NCBI GenBank assembly: GCA_964451925.1
Contig: CAYVKA010000009.1
Coordinates: forward strand, 37,767-101,766
Direction of reading: 5' to 3'
Source of the DNA: Nevskia sp964451925
GTDB lineage: Bacteria; Pseudomonadota; Gammaproteobacteria; Nevskiales; Nevskiaceae
Length of the DNA: 64,000 nt
In this document: positions 8,064 to 16,669 of the stretch, piece by piece
How the letters are laid out: each line of letters starts with the position of its first letter
Position numbering within the stretch: the stretch's first letter is position 1
Notes under the pieces: model-generated
Told to the model about the DNA's origin: nothing
The model's input: the letters and a program-made list of their open reading frames with translations, nothing else
Databases searched by the model: none
Program-made: the position numbers and the translations under genes

Positions 8064-9644
8064 TCAATGGTCCACAGGAGGGGGGCTGCGGCGCGGATCC
8101 CAATTCAGGAAGGCCGGAAGATCCATATCCTGCGCTCCGCCGGACCTGATGATCATCGGCTCAGGCTCTGCTGGCTGGTCTGTTTGATTCTGTTCCTGTG
8201 CTCCGATCGGCAGCACGAAGAAGTGCTCGATCAATCCCGGATCGTCGAAATAGTGCCGCCCGGTGATCGCAGTCGGATGATTGCCCCACTCGCGAATGGC
8301 ACCGGCGTTCGCCATCCCAGCGCTTGGGATCGGGCTGGTGCGCTCGGAGCCGGGGACAATCCCGCGCGCGTCGAAGAAGCTCTTCGTCCTGTTGCCGCCG
8401 ATGGGCAGGGTCATGAGGTCGTCGTAGCGGACGAGCTCGTATTCCTGGATATCGGCGGGCTCCGGCGCAGTGGATTCTTCCACGATGCGCCAGGGGCTAT
8501 GGGAACCCGAGTGGACTCTGACCGCCATATGCGGCTCGGGGCTCACCACCGGCACGACCAGCAGCGGGTCCTCGTCCCGGCTCGTGGTGTTCTTTCTCGT
8601 TACGGAGTCGGGGACGAACCAGATCTGGTCGAACCCGCTCATGTGCATCGAATCGAACAGCAAGGGATGGCCCGAGGGGTCGAGCGTGACCCGCCACATT
8701 AGCCCGTCGATTTTTCCGGCGAGCAGATCGGGCATGTGCGAGGTGGATACGCGCTCGCTGAACCAGACGAAGTAGACGATTTGCACCAGCGTCCGGCCCT
8801 GGACGCGGGCATAGGAAGGCATGTAGTAGACCAGGTGCCTGCGTGGATCGATGATGGCCTTGCCATCGGCGGACCAGGCTGGAGCGCCGATCGAGTCGAA
8901 GGTGCCCGCCGTCTCGATCAGCCAGCGCGGCGCGAGTTGCTCGGCCATCTCCTGCCAGTCGGTGGGGGTGTAGCCGATCCGCCCCAAGGGGTCCTGCAGT
9001 AGCCGCGGGGGTTCCATTGAGTGGGTGACCTGTCTGGGAACCCAGGCGGCGACTTTCGTCGTGGCCGGCTTGCCATCGCGGGAGAGGTCGGACTTGATCG
9101 CGGCCTGCTGGCGCTGGATGGCCCGGTCCAGCGCGCGCATCCTGGCCAGGTCCGGAGGCGGGGTGCGGCTGGGCAGCTGCGCTTCCTGATAGACCTTCTG
9201 CAGGGTGTCGCTGTCCGCCAGCTCCTGGTTCGACAGCCAGACGGCGCACAGGCGCAGGTCGGTCAGCAGGGTGGAGCGCTCGACATCCGGCATGCCCATG
9301 TTGGCAAGCTCCACGCTGCGCGCGAAGCCGTCGTTCTCGCGCAGCTCGTAGGTCCAGATATCGAAGGCCTCGAACGAGCTCACCTTGTCGCCGAACGCAG
9401 CCAGCATGCGATCGCTGCGCAGGTAGGGAAAGCCCTTGATGCGGTGATAGCCGGCATAGCCCGCCCCGGCATGGGAAATGGCCGCATCGACCTCGGCGAA
9501 CTTGCTGCGGCAATTCGCCAGGAATTCCTTGGAGGTGGTATCGGGGAAGGTATCCTGGGCCGCGGCCGGCGGGGAGGCGAGCTGCAGGACGAGGACGCCG
9601 ATGCAGACGCATATCGAGGCCAGCCTGGATGCCGTGGAGATCAT
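8064..9644 (-). CDS. Exported protein of unknown function
   Basis: About 526 residues. The start at 9644 has a strong AAGGAGGG site and yields a signal peptide (MISTASRLASICVCIGVLVL, then an AAAQ cleavage region), so the protein is probably periplasmic. The body is rich in Trp and Tyr, including VYYMPSYARVQGRTLVQIVY and FVWFSER, and the C-terminal 40 residues are acidic and Pro-rich. I do not recognise a family or a catalytic motif. It lies downstream of the OmpA-like gene on the same strand, separated by a hairpin, and converges on the left DmpR-like gene. Confidence 0.75.
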   Translation of the reverse strand: MISTASRLASICVCIGVLVLQLASPPAAAQDTFPDTTSKEFLANCRSKFAEVDAAISHAGAGYAGYHRIKGFPYLRSDRMLAAFGDKVSSFEAFDIWTYELRENDGFARSVELANMGMPDVERSTLLTDLRLCAVWLSNQELADSDTLQKVYQEAQLPSRTPPPDLARMRALDRAIQRQQAAIKSDLSRDGKPATTKVAAWVPRQVTHSMEPPRLLQDPLGRIGYTPTDWQEMAEQLAPRWLIETAGTFDSIGAPAWSADGKAIIDPRRHLVYYMPSYARVQGRTLVQIVYFVWFSERVSTSHMPDLLAGKIDGLMWRVTLDPSGHPLLFDSMHMSGFDQIWFVPDSVTRKNTTSRDEDPLLVVPVVSPEPHMAVRVHSGSHSPWRIVEESTAPEPADIQEYELVRYDDLMTLPIGGNRTKSFFDARGIVPGSERTSPIPSAGMANAGAIREWGNHPTAITGRHYFDDPGLIEHFFVLPIGAQEQNQTDQPAEPEPMIIRSGGAQDMDLPAFLNWDPRRSPPPVDH

Positions 9645-9700
9645 TTCCGCCCTCCTTCGATTGTCTCTTCCCCCGCCTGGATGGAGAACCGGCACCACTA

Positions 9701-9727
9701 CCCCGCCGGATGATAAGGCCGGCGGGG
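9701..9727 (-). terminator. GC-rich hairpin after the OmpA-like gene
   Basis: CCCCGCCGG (9701-9709) and CCGGCGGGG (9719-9727) form a perfect 9-bp stem with a 9-nt loop, just past the stop of the OmpA-like gene. No U-tract follows, so it may only attenuate read-through into the gene at 8064-9644. Confidence 0.5.
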
Positions 9728-9736
9728 TGTGGGCGC

Positions 9737-11305
9737 TTACTGCGGCTTATCGGCCTGCGGCGAGGCAGGAGCGGGTGGGGCCGGAGCCGGCTCGGTCGGC
9801 GCAACCGAGTCGTCCGCCGACCCGGGAGCCGGAGCCGAGGGCGGCGGCGCAGTGGACTGATCCGCGGGCGCAGGCTCGCTGGGTGCGGCGCCCGCAGCCG
9901 GAGCGGGCTCAGCTGCCGCCGGGGCCGGCGCGGCTTCCGGTGGGGCCGGCGGCGCCTCGGGTTGAGCGGGCGGCGCTTCGGCAGGCGCCGCACTTTCAGC
10001 CGGTGCCGTCTTGTGGTGATGCCTTGCCTGCTTGCGCGCGGGTGCGGGGGCCGCTTCGGCGGCCGGAGCGGCCTCGCCCACCGCGGCGGCAGGAGCCGCG
10101 GCTTCTCCAGCGGGCGCCTGAGCGCCTTCCGCCGGCGCGCCTTCTCCAGCAGGCGCCACGGGAGCTTCGGCCGGCGGCGCGGCCTCGGGCGAAGCGGCCG
10201 GCGCCGCGTCCGCCGGCTGGGCGAAGCCCGCCGCGGATTCGGTCACCTTCAGCTCGACGCGGCGATTCAGCTCACGCCCTTCGTCGGTCGAGTTGTTGGC
10301 GATCGGCCTGGATTTGCCGAAGCCCTTGCTGCTCATGCGGCTGCGCTCGATGCCGCGGCCGGCGAGGTATTTCATCACGCTCAGCGCGCGCGCCTCGGAC
10401 AGCTTCTGGTTGTACGGCACGGAACCCTTGCCGTCGGTGTGACCGTCGATCTCGACCTTGATGTCCTTCCTCGCCAGCAGCGCATCCGCCACCTGGTCGA
10501 GCAGGGTCTTGGCGTTGACCGTGAGGCTGGCCTTGTTGAAGTCGAAATTGACGCCGTGGAGCACGATGGTGTCGCCGACCTTGCAGCCCTCGAAGCTTAC
10601 CGGCTGGCCGGGAACCGGAGGCTGGCACGGGGGCGGAGGCGGAGGTGCCGGCGGCGCGGCGGGCTCGGGTGCCGGAGCAGCTTGCTCGACCGGCACGACC
10701 TCGACCGGAGGCGGCGGCGCGGGCTGCTCGGGCTGGGGCATGGCGCCCAGCGGAATCCGCACGCCGAGATGGAACAGCGGCTGCGCGGCGTAGTTCGTCT
10801 CCTTGTGATAGAGGAGTTCCGCACGGAGGTACAGCGCACGGTCGAGGAAGGGCTGGTCGAAGCCCAGTCCGGCGTTGTACATGAGCCGATCCCCCCCTTC
10901 GATATTGGCATGGACGAACACGCCGGAATTCCCGGGGGAGACGTAGTAGTTCACGCCGATGCCGCCGCCATACAGGCTCTGGCTGGGAATCTCGCCGACC
11001 TGGTTCGGGCAGGAGGTGAGGATTCCACAGAGTAGCCCGGTGGTCGGGGTGGTGACGGTCTTGCCGCGGTAGCGCAGGTAGTCGCCGACGAGCTCCAACC
11101 CGAGGTGCGGCGCCACCGATTTGCCGATGGCCAGCGCCCCACCCCAGCCGTCGTCGTAGTTCGGATCCCTGCGATTGCCGGTGAGGGAGCCCATGGGGGC
11201 GACATAGTACCGATCGTCGAACAGGTCGCTATCGTCCGCAGAGGCCGCGAACGTGCCGAACACGAACGATCCCACCAGCATAGAACTCAATAATGGTCTT
11301 TTCAT
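9737..11305 (-). CDS. OmpA-family outer-membrane protein with a Pro/Ala-rich C-terminal tail
   Basis: About 522 residues. A signal peptide (MKRPLLSSMLVGSFVFGTFA) precedes an N-terminal eight-strand-like barrel of about 200 residues, a Pro-rich hinge, and an OmpA peptidoglycan-binding domain (about 260-370) with the family core DGHTDGKGSVPYNQKLSEAR and a terminal NRRVELKV. About 150 residues follow that are almost only Ala, Pro, Glu and Gly, interrupted by a basic patch (RKQARHHHK). The OmpA domain normally ends such proteins, so the long tail is unusual. The start at 11305 has CAGGATTGAG upstream. The gene lies directly downstream of the LuxR-type gene. The role is probably envelope anchoring; no link to aromatic metabolism is shown. 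Confidence 0.87.
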   Translation of the reverse strand: MKRPLLSSMLVGSFVFGTFAASADDSDLFDDRYYVAPMGSLTGNRRDPNYDDGWGGALAIGKSVAPHLGLELVGDYLRYRGKTVTTPTTGLLCGILTSCPNQVGEIPSQSLYGGGIGVNYYVSPGNSGVFVHANIEGGDRLMYNAGLGFDQPFLDRALYLRAELLYHKETNYAAQPLFHLGVRIPLGAMPQPEQPAPPPPVEVVPVEQAAPAPEPAAPPAPPPPPPCQPPVPGQPVSFEGCKVGDTIVLHGVNFDFNKASLTVNAKTLLDQVADALLARKDIKVEIDGHTDGKGSVPYNQKLSEARALSVMKYLAGRGIERSRMSSKGFGKSRPIANNSTDEGRELNRRVELKVTESAAGFAQPADAAPAASPEAAPPAEAPVAPAGEGAPAEGAQAPAGEAAAPAAAVGEAAPAAEAAPAPARKQARHHHKTAPAESAAPAEAPPAQPEAPPAPPEAAPAPAAAEPAPAAGAAPSEPAPADQSTAPPPSAPAPGSADDSVAPTEPAPAPPAPASPQADKPQ

Positions 11306-11355
11306 CTCAATCCTGAGCCTTCGTTTTCTAGTGACGCCGCACAAGTCGATGGCAC

Positions 11356-11616
11356 TCATATGAAGCCGCGCAATTGAGCCCGGTGTACGGCAGCACAGCG
11401 GTTCTTTGCGCCCAGGACCCGCGACAGGCCCTTGAGGTGCCATTTGATGGTGTTCGAGGACACGCCTAGCCGGGCGGCCGTTTCCGTGTTCGTTAAGCCT
11501 TCCCTCACGCACTGCAATACCGCGATCTGGCGGGAGGTCAACTGCGCCGAGCCTCGGGCGTTGTCCTGGGCATCGTGGCGACCTGCCTGCCCTCCGTCGT
11601 ACCGGCATATGTTCAT
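11356..11616 (-). CDS. Small LuxR-type (GerE) helix-turn-helix protein
   Basis: About 86 residues, of which the last 60 are a LuxR C-terminal DNA-binding domain (LTSRQIAVLQCVREGLTN, LGVSSNTIKWHLKGL). There is no receiver or autoinducer domain, so it is a stand-alone HTH of the GerE kind or a truncated regulator. ATG 11616 is chosen; an in-frame GTG at 11631 would add five residues. It lies just after the terminator of the DUF1302 operon and about 50 nt before the OmpA-like gene, so it could control that gene or be co-transcribed with it. Confidence 0.7.
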   Translation of the reverse strand: MNICRYDGGQAGRHDAQDNARGSAQLTSRQIAVLQCVREGLTNTETAARLGVSSNTIKWHLKGLSRVLGAKNRCAAVHRAQLRGFI

Positions 11617-11644
11617 GACCGAGCCCTGCACCTCAAAGGTCGCG

Positions 11645-11680
11645 AAAAAGCCCCGGCGGCAACAGATCGTGCCGCCGGGG
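11645..11680 (-). terminator. Rho-independent terminator of transport module A
   Basis: CCCCGGCGGCA (11651-11661) pairs perfectly with TGCCGCCGGGG (11670-11680) around an 8-nt loop, and on the minus strand the stem is followed by CTTTTT. It lies about 220 nt past the DUF1302 gene and before the LuxR-type gene. The 11681-11897 stretch holds no gene that I can support. Confidence 0.85.
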
Positions 11681-11897
11681 TAGGTACCTAGCAGCTGAGG
11701 GGGAGCAAATGCCGACTACTAGGTAAAGCCAGTGCAGACAAACATCCGCTGGTGGAGCTCCTCGCTTGCTCCATCGGCACGCCACGGCGCCTCCCTCGCC
11801 CGGAGGAGGTGGCGTGCCAGTCTTGGGAAAAGCCATACCTCGCAATCTGAGCCTGGTGCGAAGCCATGGTCCGTGAGCTTGGTCGGGCCCCCGACCT

Positions 11898-14027
11898 TTA
11901 CAGCTGATACGTCAAGCGCAAATTGATCTCGTTGCCGAAATCGATTGCACGGATCAGGTTGTCGGTGGGGTTGCCGTAAAGGTGGCCGTTCACGTAGTTG
12001 TAGAACAGATCCACGCTGATGCTGTGGCCGGGGTTCCACTTGATCATGGGCTGCGCCAGCAGGCCGCCGCGGACGTCGTACAGGATCGCCCACTCGGCCA
12101 CGTACTTGCGGTTTGGCCAGGGCTGGAAGCCTGCGAAAGCTAGGTAGTTGGCACTCGAGATGCCGCCGGGCGTCTTGATCCCCGAATAGTCGTTGCCCTG
12201 ACCGGCGACAGGGTCGTTTACTCCGTAAGTTCCACTGTTACCGCCATAGCCCTTTAGGCTCAGGCCGACCAAGTCGCTGGCGCTGCGGTGCTGGAATTCG
12301 AACGCCAGGTAGGCTGCCGGAAAAGCCTCCGTGTAACGGTACCACTTCTCGCCCACCAGGGTTAGGATGTATTCATCAGTCTTGTAGCCGCCATGGGCCA
12401 GACCCACGTCGGTAAGGCGGCGGGAGGGCGTGTACTGGCCTTCGAAGTTGATAATGAACTGGTTCCAGAACGACGCCGGGTCCTCGGTCTCGGTGACATA
12501 GACACCCCCCAGGCCGACGATGTTTTCACGGTAGTAGTCGCGCTGGAGGTTGCCACGGATGCTGCCGTCGGATGCGATGAAGAAGGTGTTCAGCAGATTG
12601 CTAGTCTCTTGAACATTGTCGACCGGTGACGCATAGACATCTCGCAGTGCCGGGTACTCGTCGATGATGGTGTTCACCAGCTTTACGCCATCCAAACGAA
12701 TACCGCCGGCGGCCGCGAACCACTCCTTGTTGCTGTAGACGCCGCCCGGCGCAATAGTCAACGGCGAGTGCGACAGGGCCTCGCCCACGCTGCCGTACAT
12801 GCGGCAGGTGGTGGGGTTGTAAACCGGACACAAAGCGCTGCCCACTGGGGCCTTAGCCAAATAGGCGGTCTGCACGAGAGCACCGAGGTCGTTACCCCAA
12901 GCGGTACCGTTGGGGTTGGTGCCGGTCAAGCCCTTGTTGATGCCACTCTCGGTCCAGCTAAAGACGCCGAGAGGGTTCAGGCGGCTGACAAACATCGCCG
13001 AAAAGCCCCAGTTGCCGTAGTCGGCTTTCAAGCGGATGCCGGCGCTGAGCTTGTTGTCGTAGTTGCCCGTGTAATAATTGTCGAGCGGCTTATAGAACTG
13101 CGCCGGTGCAACATTGTACGGCGTATTAGGGTTTGGAATGTCCGAGGGCTGGAACTTTTCTACGTAGGCGTCGACGAGCATGGCATCCGATGCTTGGACC
13201 GTCCCACGTAGAGCCAGCGCCGGCACGCGTTTGTCGGAGAATTCCTCGATCGCGCGGTCCAGGACCAGGTGGCGGCGGAGGTCCAGGCCATCGGGCATGT
13301 CGAAGGTCTGAAAGAAGATCGACTGGCCCCATGCGATCTGCTGCAGTCCAAAGCGGACGTTGTAGGCGTCGCGCTTGTATTCGAGCAGGGCTGTGGGGAA
13401 GTCGATCATGTAGTTGCTTCCTGCGAACTCAGTCGGGTTCAGCTTGCCGCCGTTGCGCCCCTTGGATTCAAAAAAGTTCGGCGCACCAGTATCGGCGTAG
13501 CGGTCGCCACCGCCGGCCGGGATGCCGCCCTGGACGTTTTCCACGCTGCGGGCGTCGAAGAGCTTGTACAGGTCCGGGTCGTAGGTGGCGCGGGCCTGCA
13601 CGTTGAGGCGCAGGGCATCGGTCAGCGCCATGTTCATTTCGCCGAAGAAACGCAGCTCCTGGTAATCGAACTTGGTGTTCGAGCTAGGGATGTAGCTGTC
13701 GCGGCGCACCGTGTCGCTGGTGTGGATGAGGCCCAGGGAATTGGGGATCGGCAGCGTCCAGGTTGGCACTAGGCCGGCGATCAGGGTCGGCGGCACATAA
13801 GCCTGCCGCGGCACCGCAGAGTGCTGGAAGGGCATGTTGCCCTGGTTGTCGTAGTTCTGTATTCCGTCGGTATGGAATGCGGTGTCGCTGCGGAAGGTGC
13901 CGACGAAGGTCGTCTTGCCCCAGAGATCGGACAGGATGCCGTCGCCGTCGGCCAGGGCCGCTGCTGAAGCGGACATCATCGCAATGCCGACGCAGATCGC
14001 GCGGCGCGTGTTATAAGCTGAGTGCAT
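11898..14027 (-). CDS. DUF1302-family outer-membrane protein
   Basis: About 709 residues with a signal peptide ending in ASAAALA. The DUF1302 family is a large beta-barrel-like protein found beside DUF1329 and MMPL transporter genes in degraders of aromatics and other hydrophobic substrates. Typical features are the Tyr/Asn/Gly-rich strands and the terminal aromatic-leucine ending (INLRLTYQL) expected of outer-membrane barrels. The start at 14027 has GGGAGAGA upstream. It is the last gene of a minus-strand operon that begins with dmpK and ends at the terminator 11645-11680. Its role, probably moving a hydrophobic compound across the outer membrane, is inferred from context. Confidence 0.85.
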   Translation of the reverse strand: MHSAYNTRRAICVGIAMMSASAAALADGDGILSDLWGKTTFVGTFRSDTAFHTDGIQNYDNQGNMPFQHSAVPRQAYVPPTLIAGLVPTWTLPIPNSLGLIHTSDTVRRDSYIPSSNTKFDYQELRFFGEMNMALTDALRLNVQARATYDPDLYKLFDARSVENVQGGIPAGGGDRYADTGAPNFFESKGRNGGKLNPTEFAGSNYMIDFPTALLEYKRDAYNVRFGLQQIAWGQSIFFQTFDMPDGLDLRRHLVLDRAIEEFSDKRVPALALRGTVQASDAMLVDAYVEKFQPSDIPNPNTPYNVAPAQFYKPLDNYYTGNYDNKLSAGIRLKADYGNWGFSAMFVSRLNPLGVFSWTESGINKGLTGTNPNGTAWGNDLGALVQTAYLAKAPVGSALCPVYNPTTCRMYGSVGEALSHSPLTIAPGGVYSNKEWFAAAGGIRLDGVKLVNTIIDEYPALRDVYASPVDNVQETSNLLNTFFIASDGSIRGNLQRDYYRENIVGLGGVYVTETEDPASFWNQFIINFEGQYTPSRRLTDVGLAHGGYKTDEYILTLVGEKWYRYTEAFPAAYLAFEFQHRSASDLVGLSLKGYGGNSGTYGVNDPVAGQGNDYSGIKTPGGISSANYLAFAGFQPWPNRKYVAEWAILYDVRGGLLAQPMIKWNPGHSISVDLFYNYVNGHLYGNPTDNLIRAIDFGNEINLRLTYQL

Positions 14028-14068
14028 ATTGCTTTCTCTCCCTGCGTATTTGTTTGTCTGCGTTTGAA

Positions 14069-15100
14069 TCAATCGCCGCGGGCCATCAGTTGCAGCACCC
14101 GGCCGCTGTGGCCAACAGCAATCATTGAGTCGTCCGCCGCGCTGGCGCTACGGGCAAGTCCGCTGTACCAATTGAGATTCAGATCAAGCGCTTTAAGCGG
14201 CCGCCAACTCTTGCCCCCATCCGCACTGATCAGTCCGCTCCGCATGCCGACGGCGAATACGTGGCCGTCCGGCGTCGACTCGACATCGAACAGGCTGGCC
14301 TGGGTCTGCGTGTCGAGCGCGCTCCAGCTCTTGCCGCTATCGGCGGTCATCACAACCATGCCATCCTGCCCGGAGGCGTAGCCCGTGCCATCGTCGCGGA
14401 AGTGCATGCCGAAGAGTGATGGCGGCGTCAGGCCCGTCGAGCCGGTGGGTGCCTTGAACACCGGCGTCCAAGTATTGCCACCGTCCGTCGAACGGTTGAG
14501 CTGGCCGTATTCACCGCCGATCAGGATCGAGCCGTCGTCAAAGACTTTGACCACGTACAGCGTTGGCTCGTCGCGTGCGGCGACGAAGTCGCTGGTGCTA
14601 TCGGTCTTATAGAGCGTCGTCCAGTCGGGCTTGAGCTCGCTCCAGCTCTGGCCGTTATCGGTCGATTTCAGCAGGGTGCCGAAGGCCCCGACGGCCACCG
14701 CCAGGCCGCTCTTGTTCAGGCTGACCCGCAGCAGGCGCTGCTCGGTCACCGGCTCGACCTTGTGCCAAGCCTTACGGCCGTCGCGGACCAGGATCAGCCC
14801 TTCCTGCCCAACGGCAATCGAGCGCGTCCCGCAGATGGCGACGCTGAATATCGCCAGGTTGGTCGGCGCTTTGACTTCGTGCTGCCAGCTCCGGCCTCCG
14901 TCGGAGCTCTGCAACACCAGGCCGCCCTCGCCCACCGCTTCGCCGAAATCGCCACTGAAGGCGATCGAGAAGAGACGGTCGTGCGGGGTGTACTGCACGA
15001 CGGCATGGCTGTCAGCGTCGGCGAATGCCGCGCCGCAAACGCCGGCCACGAGCAGTAAAACGAGCGTTTTGACAGATTTCAGGCGCACAAAGGGCTTCAT
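14069..15100 (-). CDS. YCF48-type beta-propeller, exported
   Basis: 343 residues with a signal peptide (KTLVLLLVAGVCGAAFA). The body is a run of Asp-box/BNR-type repeats such as SSDGGRSWQ, STDNGQSWS, STDGGNTWT and TADSGKSWS, each followed by a GxVG-like strand. This is the pattern of YCF48/Hcf136-like propellers. The family first known from photosystem II assembly is common in non-phototrophs next to MMPL transporters, where it probably serves as a periplasmic accessory or scaffold protein. It lies 41 nt upstream of DUF1302 and 84 nt downstream of DUF1329. Confidence 0.85.
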   Translation of the reverse strand: MKPFVRLKSVKTLVLLLVAGVCGAAFADADSHAVVQYTPHDRLFSIAFSGDFGEAVGEGGLVLQSSDGGRSWQHEVKAPTNLAIFSVAICGTRSIAVGQEGLILVRDGRKAWHKVEPVTEQRLLRVSLNKSGLAVAVGAFGTLLKSTDNGQSWSELKPDWTTLYKTDSTSDFVAARDEPTLYVVKVFDDGSILIGGEYGQLNRSTDGGNTWTPVFKAPTGSTGLTPPSLFGMHFRDDGTGYASGQDGMVVMTADSGKSWSALDTQTQASLFDVESTPDGHVFAVGMRSGLISADGGKSWRPLKALDLNLNWYSGLARSASAADDSMIAVGHSGRVLQLMARGD

Positions 15101-15184
15101 GACTTACGCCACCGGTTTTTGGGATTGGGGAGTGGCGGCCGGGTTCAGCCGGCCGCCACGGGAACTACCTTGAGCGGACGCCGA

Positions 15185-16582
15185 TCAGGCACGACCCAGG
15201 GCCTGCAGCGCCTGTGCGGTGCAGTAGGTGTTGAACAGCCACTCCGGATCGGCCTGGAAGCGCGCCTCGACGCCCGCGGCACCCTTGGAGTGGTTGCACA
15301 GCGACATGCGCCGGTTCTGGAAGTCGTAGATGTGCACATAGATCCACGACCAGGCCGGATTCTTGCCGTCGGCGCTGAGGATCAGGCGCTTGCCGTCCTT
15401 GCCGCCGCCCTTGAACTGGCCGTGCGCCATCTCGAAGTTCGACCAGATCTTGCCCTGGCGGTCGTAGCGGATGTTGCTGGCCGCCATGCTGTTGCGGGCG
15501 TCGACGTAGGCGACGCGCTTCGACACCGGCGAGCGCGGGTAGCCGGTGGGCTCGCAGCTGGTGACGATGACCTCGGGCGACATCTCGTAGGGGATGTCGA
15601 AGAACTTGGGGTTGTCCTTTTGGCGGGGCGGCTCCCAGTTGTCGTCGTGCCGCGAGAAGTCGGCCGCCCAAGGGCCGAGCATCGGCTTGCGCTCGACGAT
15701 CTGGTGGTTGCCCCAGGTGAGGAACGGGTCGCCGGCGGCCCAGGGGTCGCTGAGGAACCACACCGCGCCCGGCACCAGCGGTTCGAAGCGCTGATTGGAG
15801 GGAAACTGGCGCACGCGGCGGAACTCCGGCAGGTAGCCGTAGAGGTCCGGGATCTTGCGCATGTCGTAGTCCCACACGCTGAGGAAGGACGTGCCGCGCA
15901 CGTCGGGCGAGGCGGCGAAGAACACGCTTTGCCGGCGCAGCTCGTTTTCCAGGCCCTTGAAGACCTTGCGGTCGGTACGGGCGGTGCTGTTCAGCTCGAC
16001 CCACTGGAAGTTGTAGTGGTACTCCTGCTTGCCGTCGCCGCCGTAGTCCTTCTGCTCGATGACGTAGCAGGCGTTGTCGGCACGGCCGATGTTCATGCAC
16101 ATATTGGCCCAGACCTGCTTGCCATCCGTCGGGTTGACGAACGGCAGGCCGCCCTGCCATTTCTTGCCGTTCTCGTCGGCCACGTTGCCGTTGGCGTCGA
16201 AGGTGCCGTGGTGGCCGCTGTGGATGTCCTCGAGCGTGGCGTCGTAGTAGGCGGCGCTCACCAGGTCGCGCGGGTTCAGGGTCGGGGCCTTGATGTAGAT
16301 CCTGCGCCCCTCCACACCGCTGATCTGCTCATAGGTGCCCGGATCGAGCAGATGCTTGACGTATTCGACGTTGTTCTTGTCGATGTAGTCGCCCACCTTC
16401 ACTTTGCCTTTGGTCTGCGCCTCGACCGACAGCAACTCATCCGGGTAGGCTTTCTGGATGTTGTCCAGGTCCTTGGCGAGCAGCTTGTCCCAGGGCATCA
16501 GCACGCCTGCGCCCAGCCCGTAGGCAACCGACTGCATCATTTTGCGGCGCCCGTAGTTGATGTCGTATTTCCTGATTCTCAT
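15185..16582 (-). CDS. DUF1329 protein, exported, copy A
   Basis: About 465 residues. The N-terminus has a twin-arginine-like signal (NYGRRKMMQSVAYGLGAG), suggesting Tat export, and the mature part is a DUF1329 domain. DUF1329 belongs to the LolA/LolB-like lipid-carrier fold, so a role as periplasmic carrier of a hydrophobic ligand between MMPL transporter and outer membrane is plausible. It shares segments such as FRRVRQFPSNQRFEPLVPG with the second copy at 47636-49021. ATG 16582 is set by AGGAGG 9 nt upstream. The gene is in the operon MMPL-DUF1329-YCF48-DUF1302. Confidence 0.88.
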   Translation of the reverse strand: MRIRKYDINYGRRKMMQSVAYGLGAGVLMPWDKLLAKDLDNIQKAYPDELLSVEAQTKGKVKVGDYIDKNNVEYVKHLLDPGTYEQISGVEGRRIYIKAPTLNPRDLVSAAYYDATLEDIHSGHHGTFDANGNVADENGKKWQGGLPFVNPTDGKQVWANMCMNIGRADNACYVIEQKDYGGDGKQEYHYNFQWVELNSTARTDRKVFKGLENELRRQSVFFAASPDVRGTSFLSVWDYDMRKIPDLYGYLPEFRRVRQFPSNQRFEPLVPGAVWFLSDPWAAGDPFLTWGNHQIVERKPMLGPWAADFSRHDDNWEPPRQKDNPKFFDIPYEMSPEVIVTSCEPTGYPRSPVSKRVAYVDARNSMAASNIRYDRQGKIWSNFEMAHGQFKGGGKDGKRLILSADGKNPAWSWIYVHIYDFQNRRMSLCNHSKGAAGVEARFQADPEWLFNTYCTAQALQALGRA

Positions 16583-16669
16583 CGCAAACCCCTCCTGATT
16601 GCGCTCACGCGCCTCGCATCCGTTAAAAACATCCAACTCAATGTCGGATGATGATCAAACGTGCCCTTC

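Noticed and set aside
11801..11825. GTGCCA match near 11814 as a further sigma-54 promoter
   Set aside because: The -12 element is not at the required 10-nt spacing, and no gene starts appropriately downstream.
15119..16651. Plus-strand open frame of 510 codons opposite the DUF1329 gene
   Set aside because: The composition is typical of antisense shadow (Val, His, Asp, Arg repeats), and the opposite strand encodes a recognised protein with signal peptide and ribosome site.
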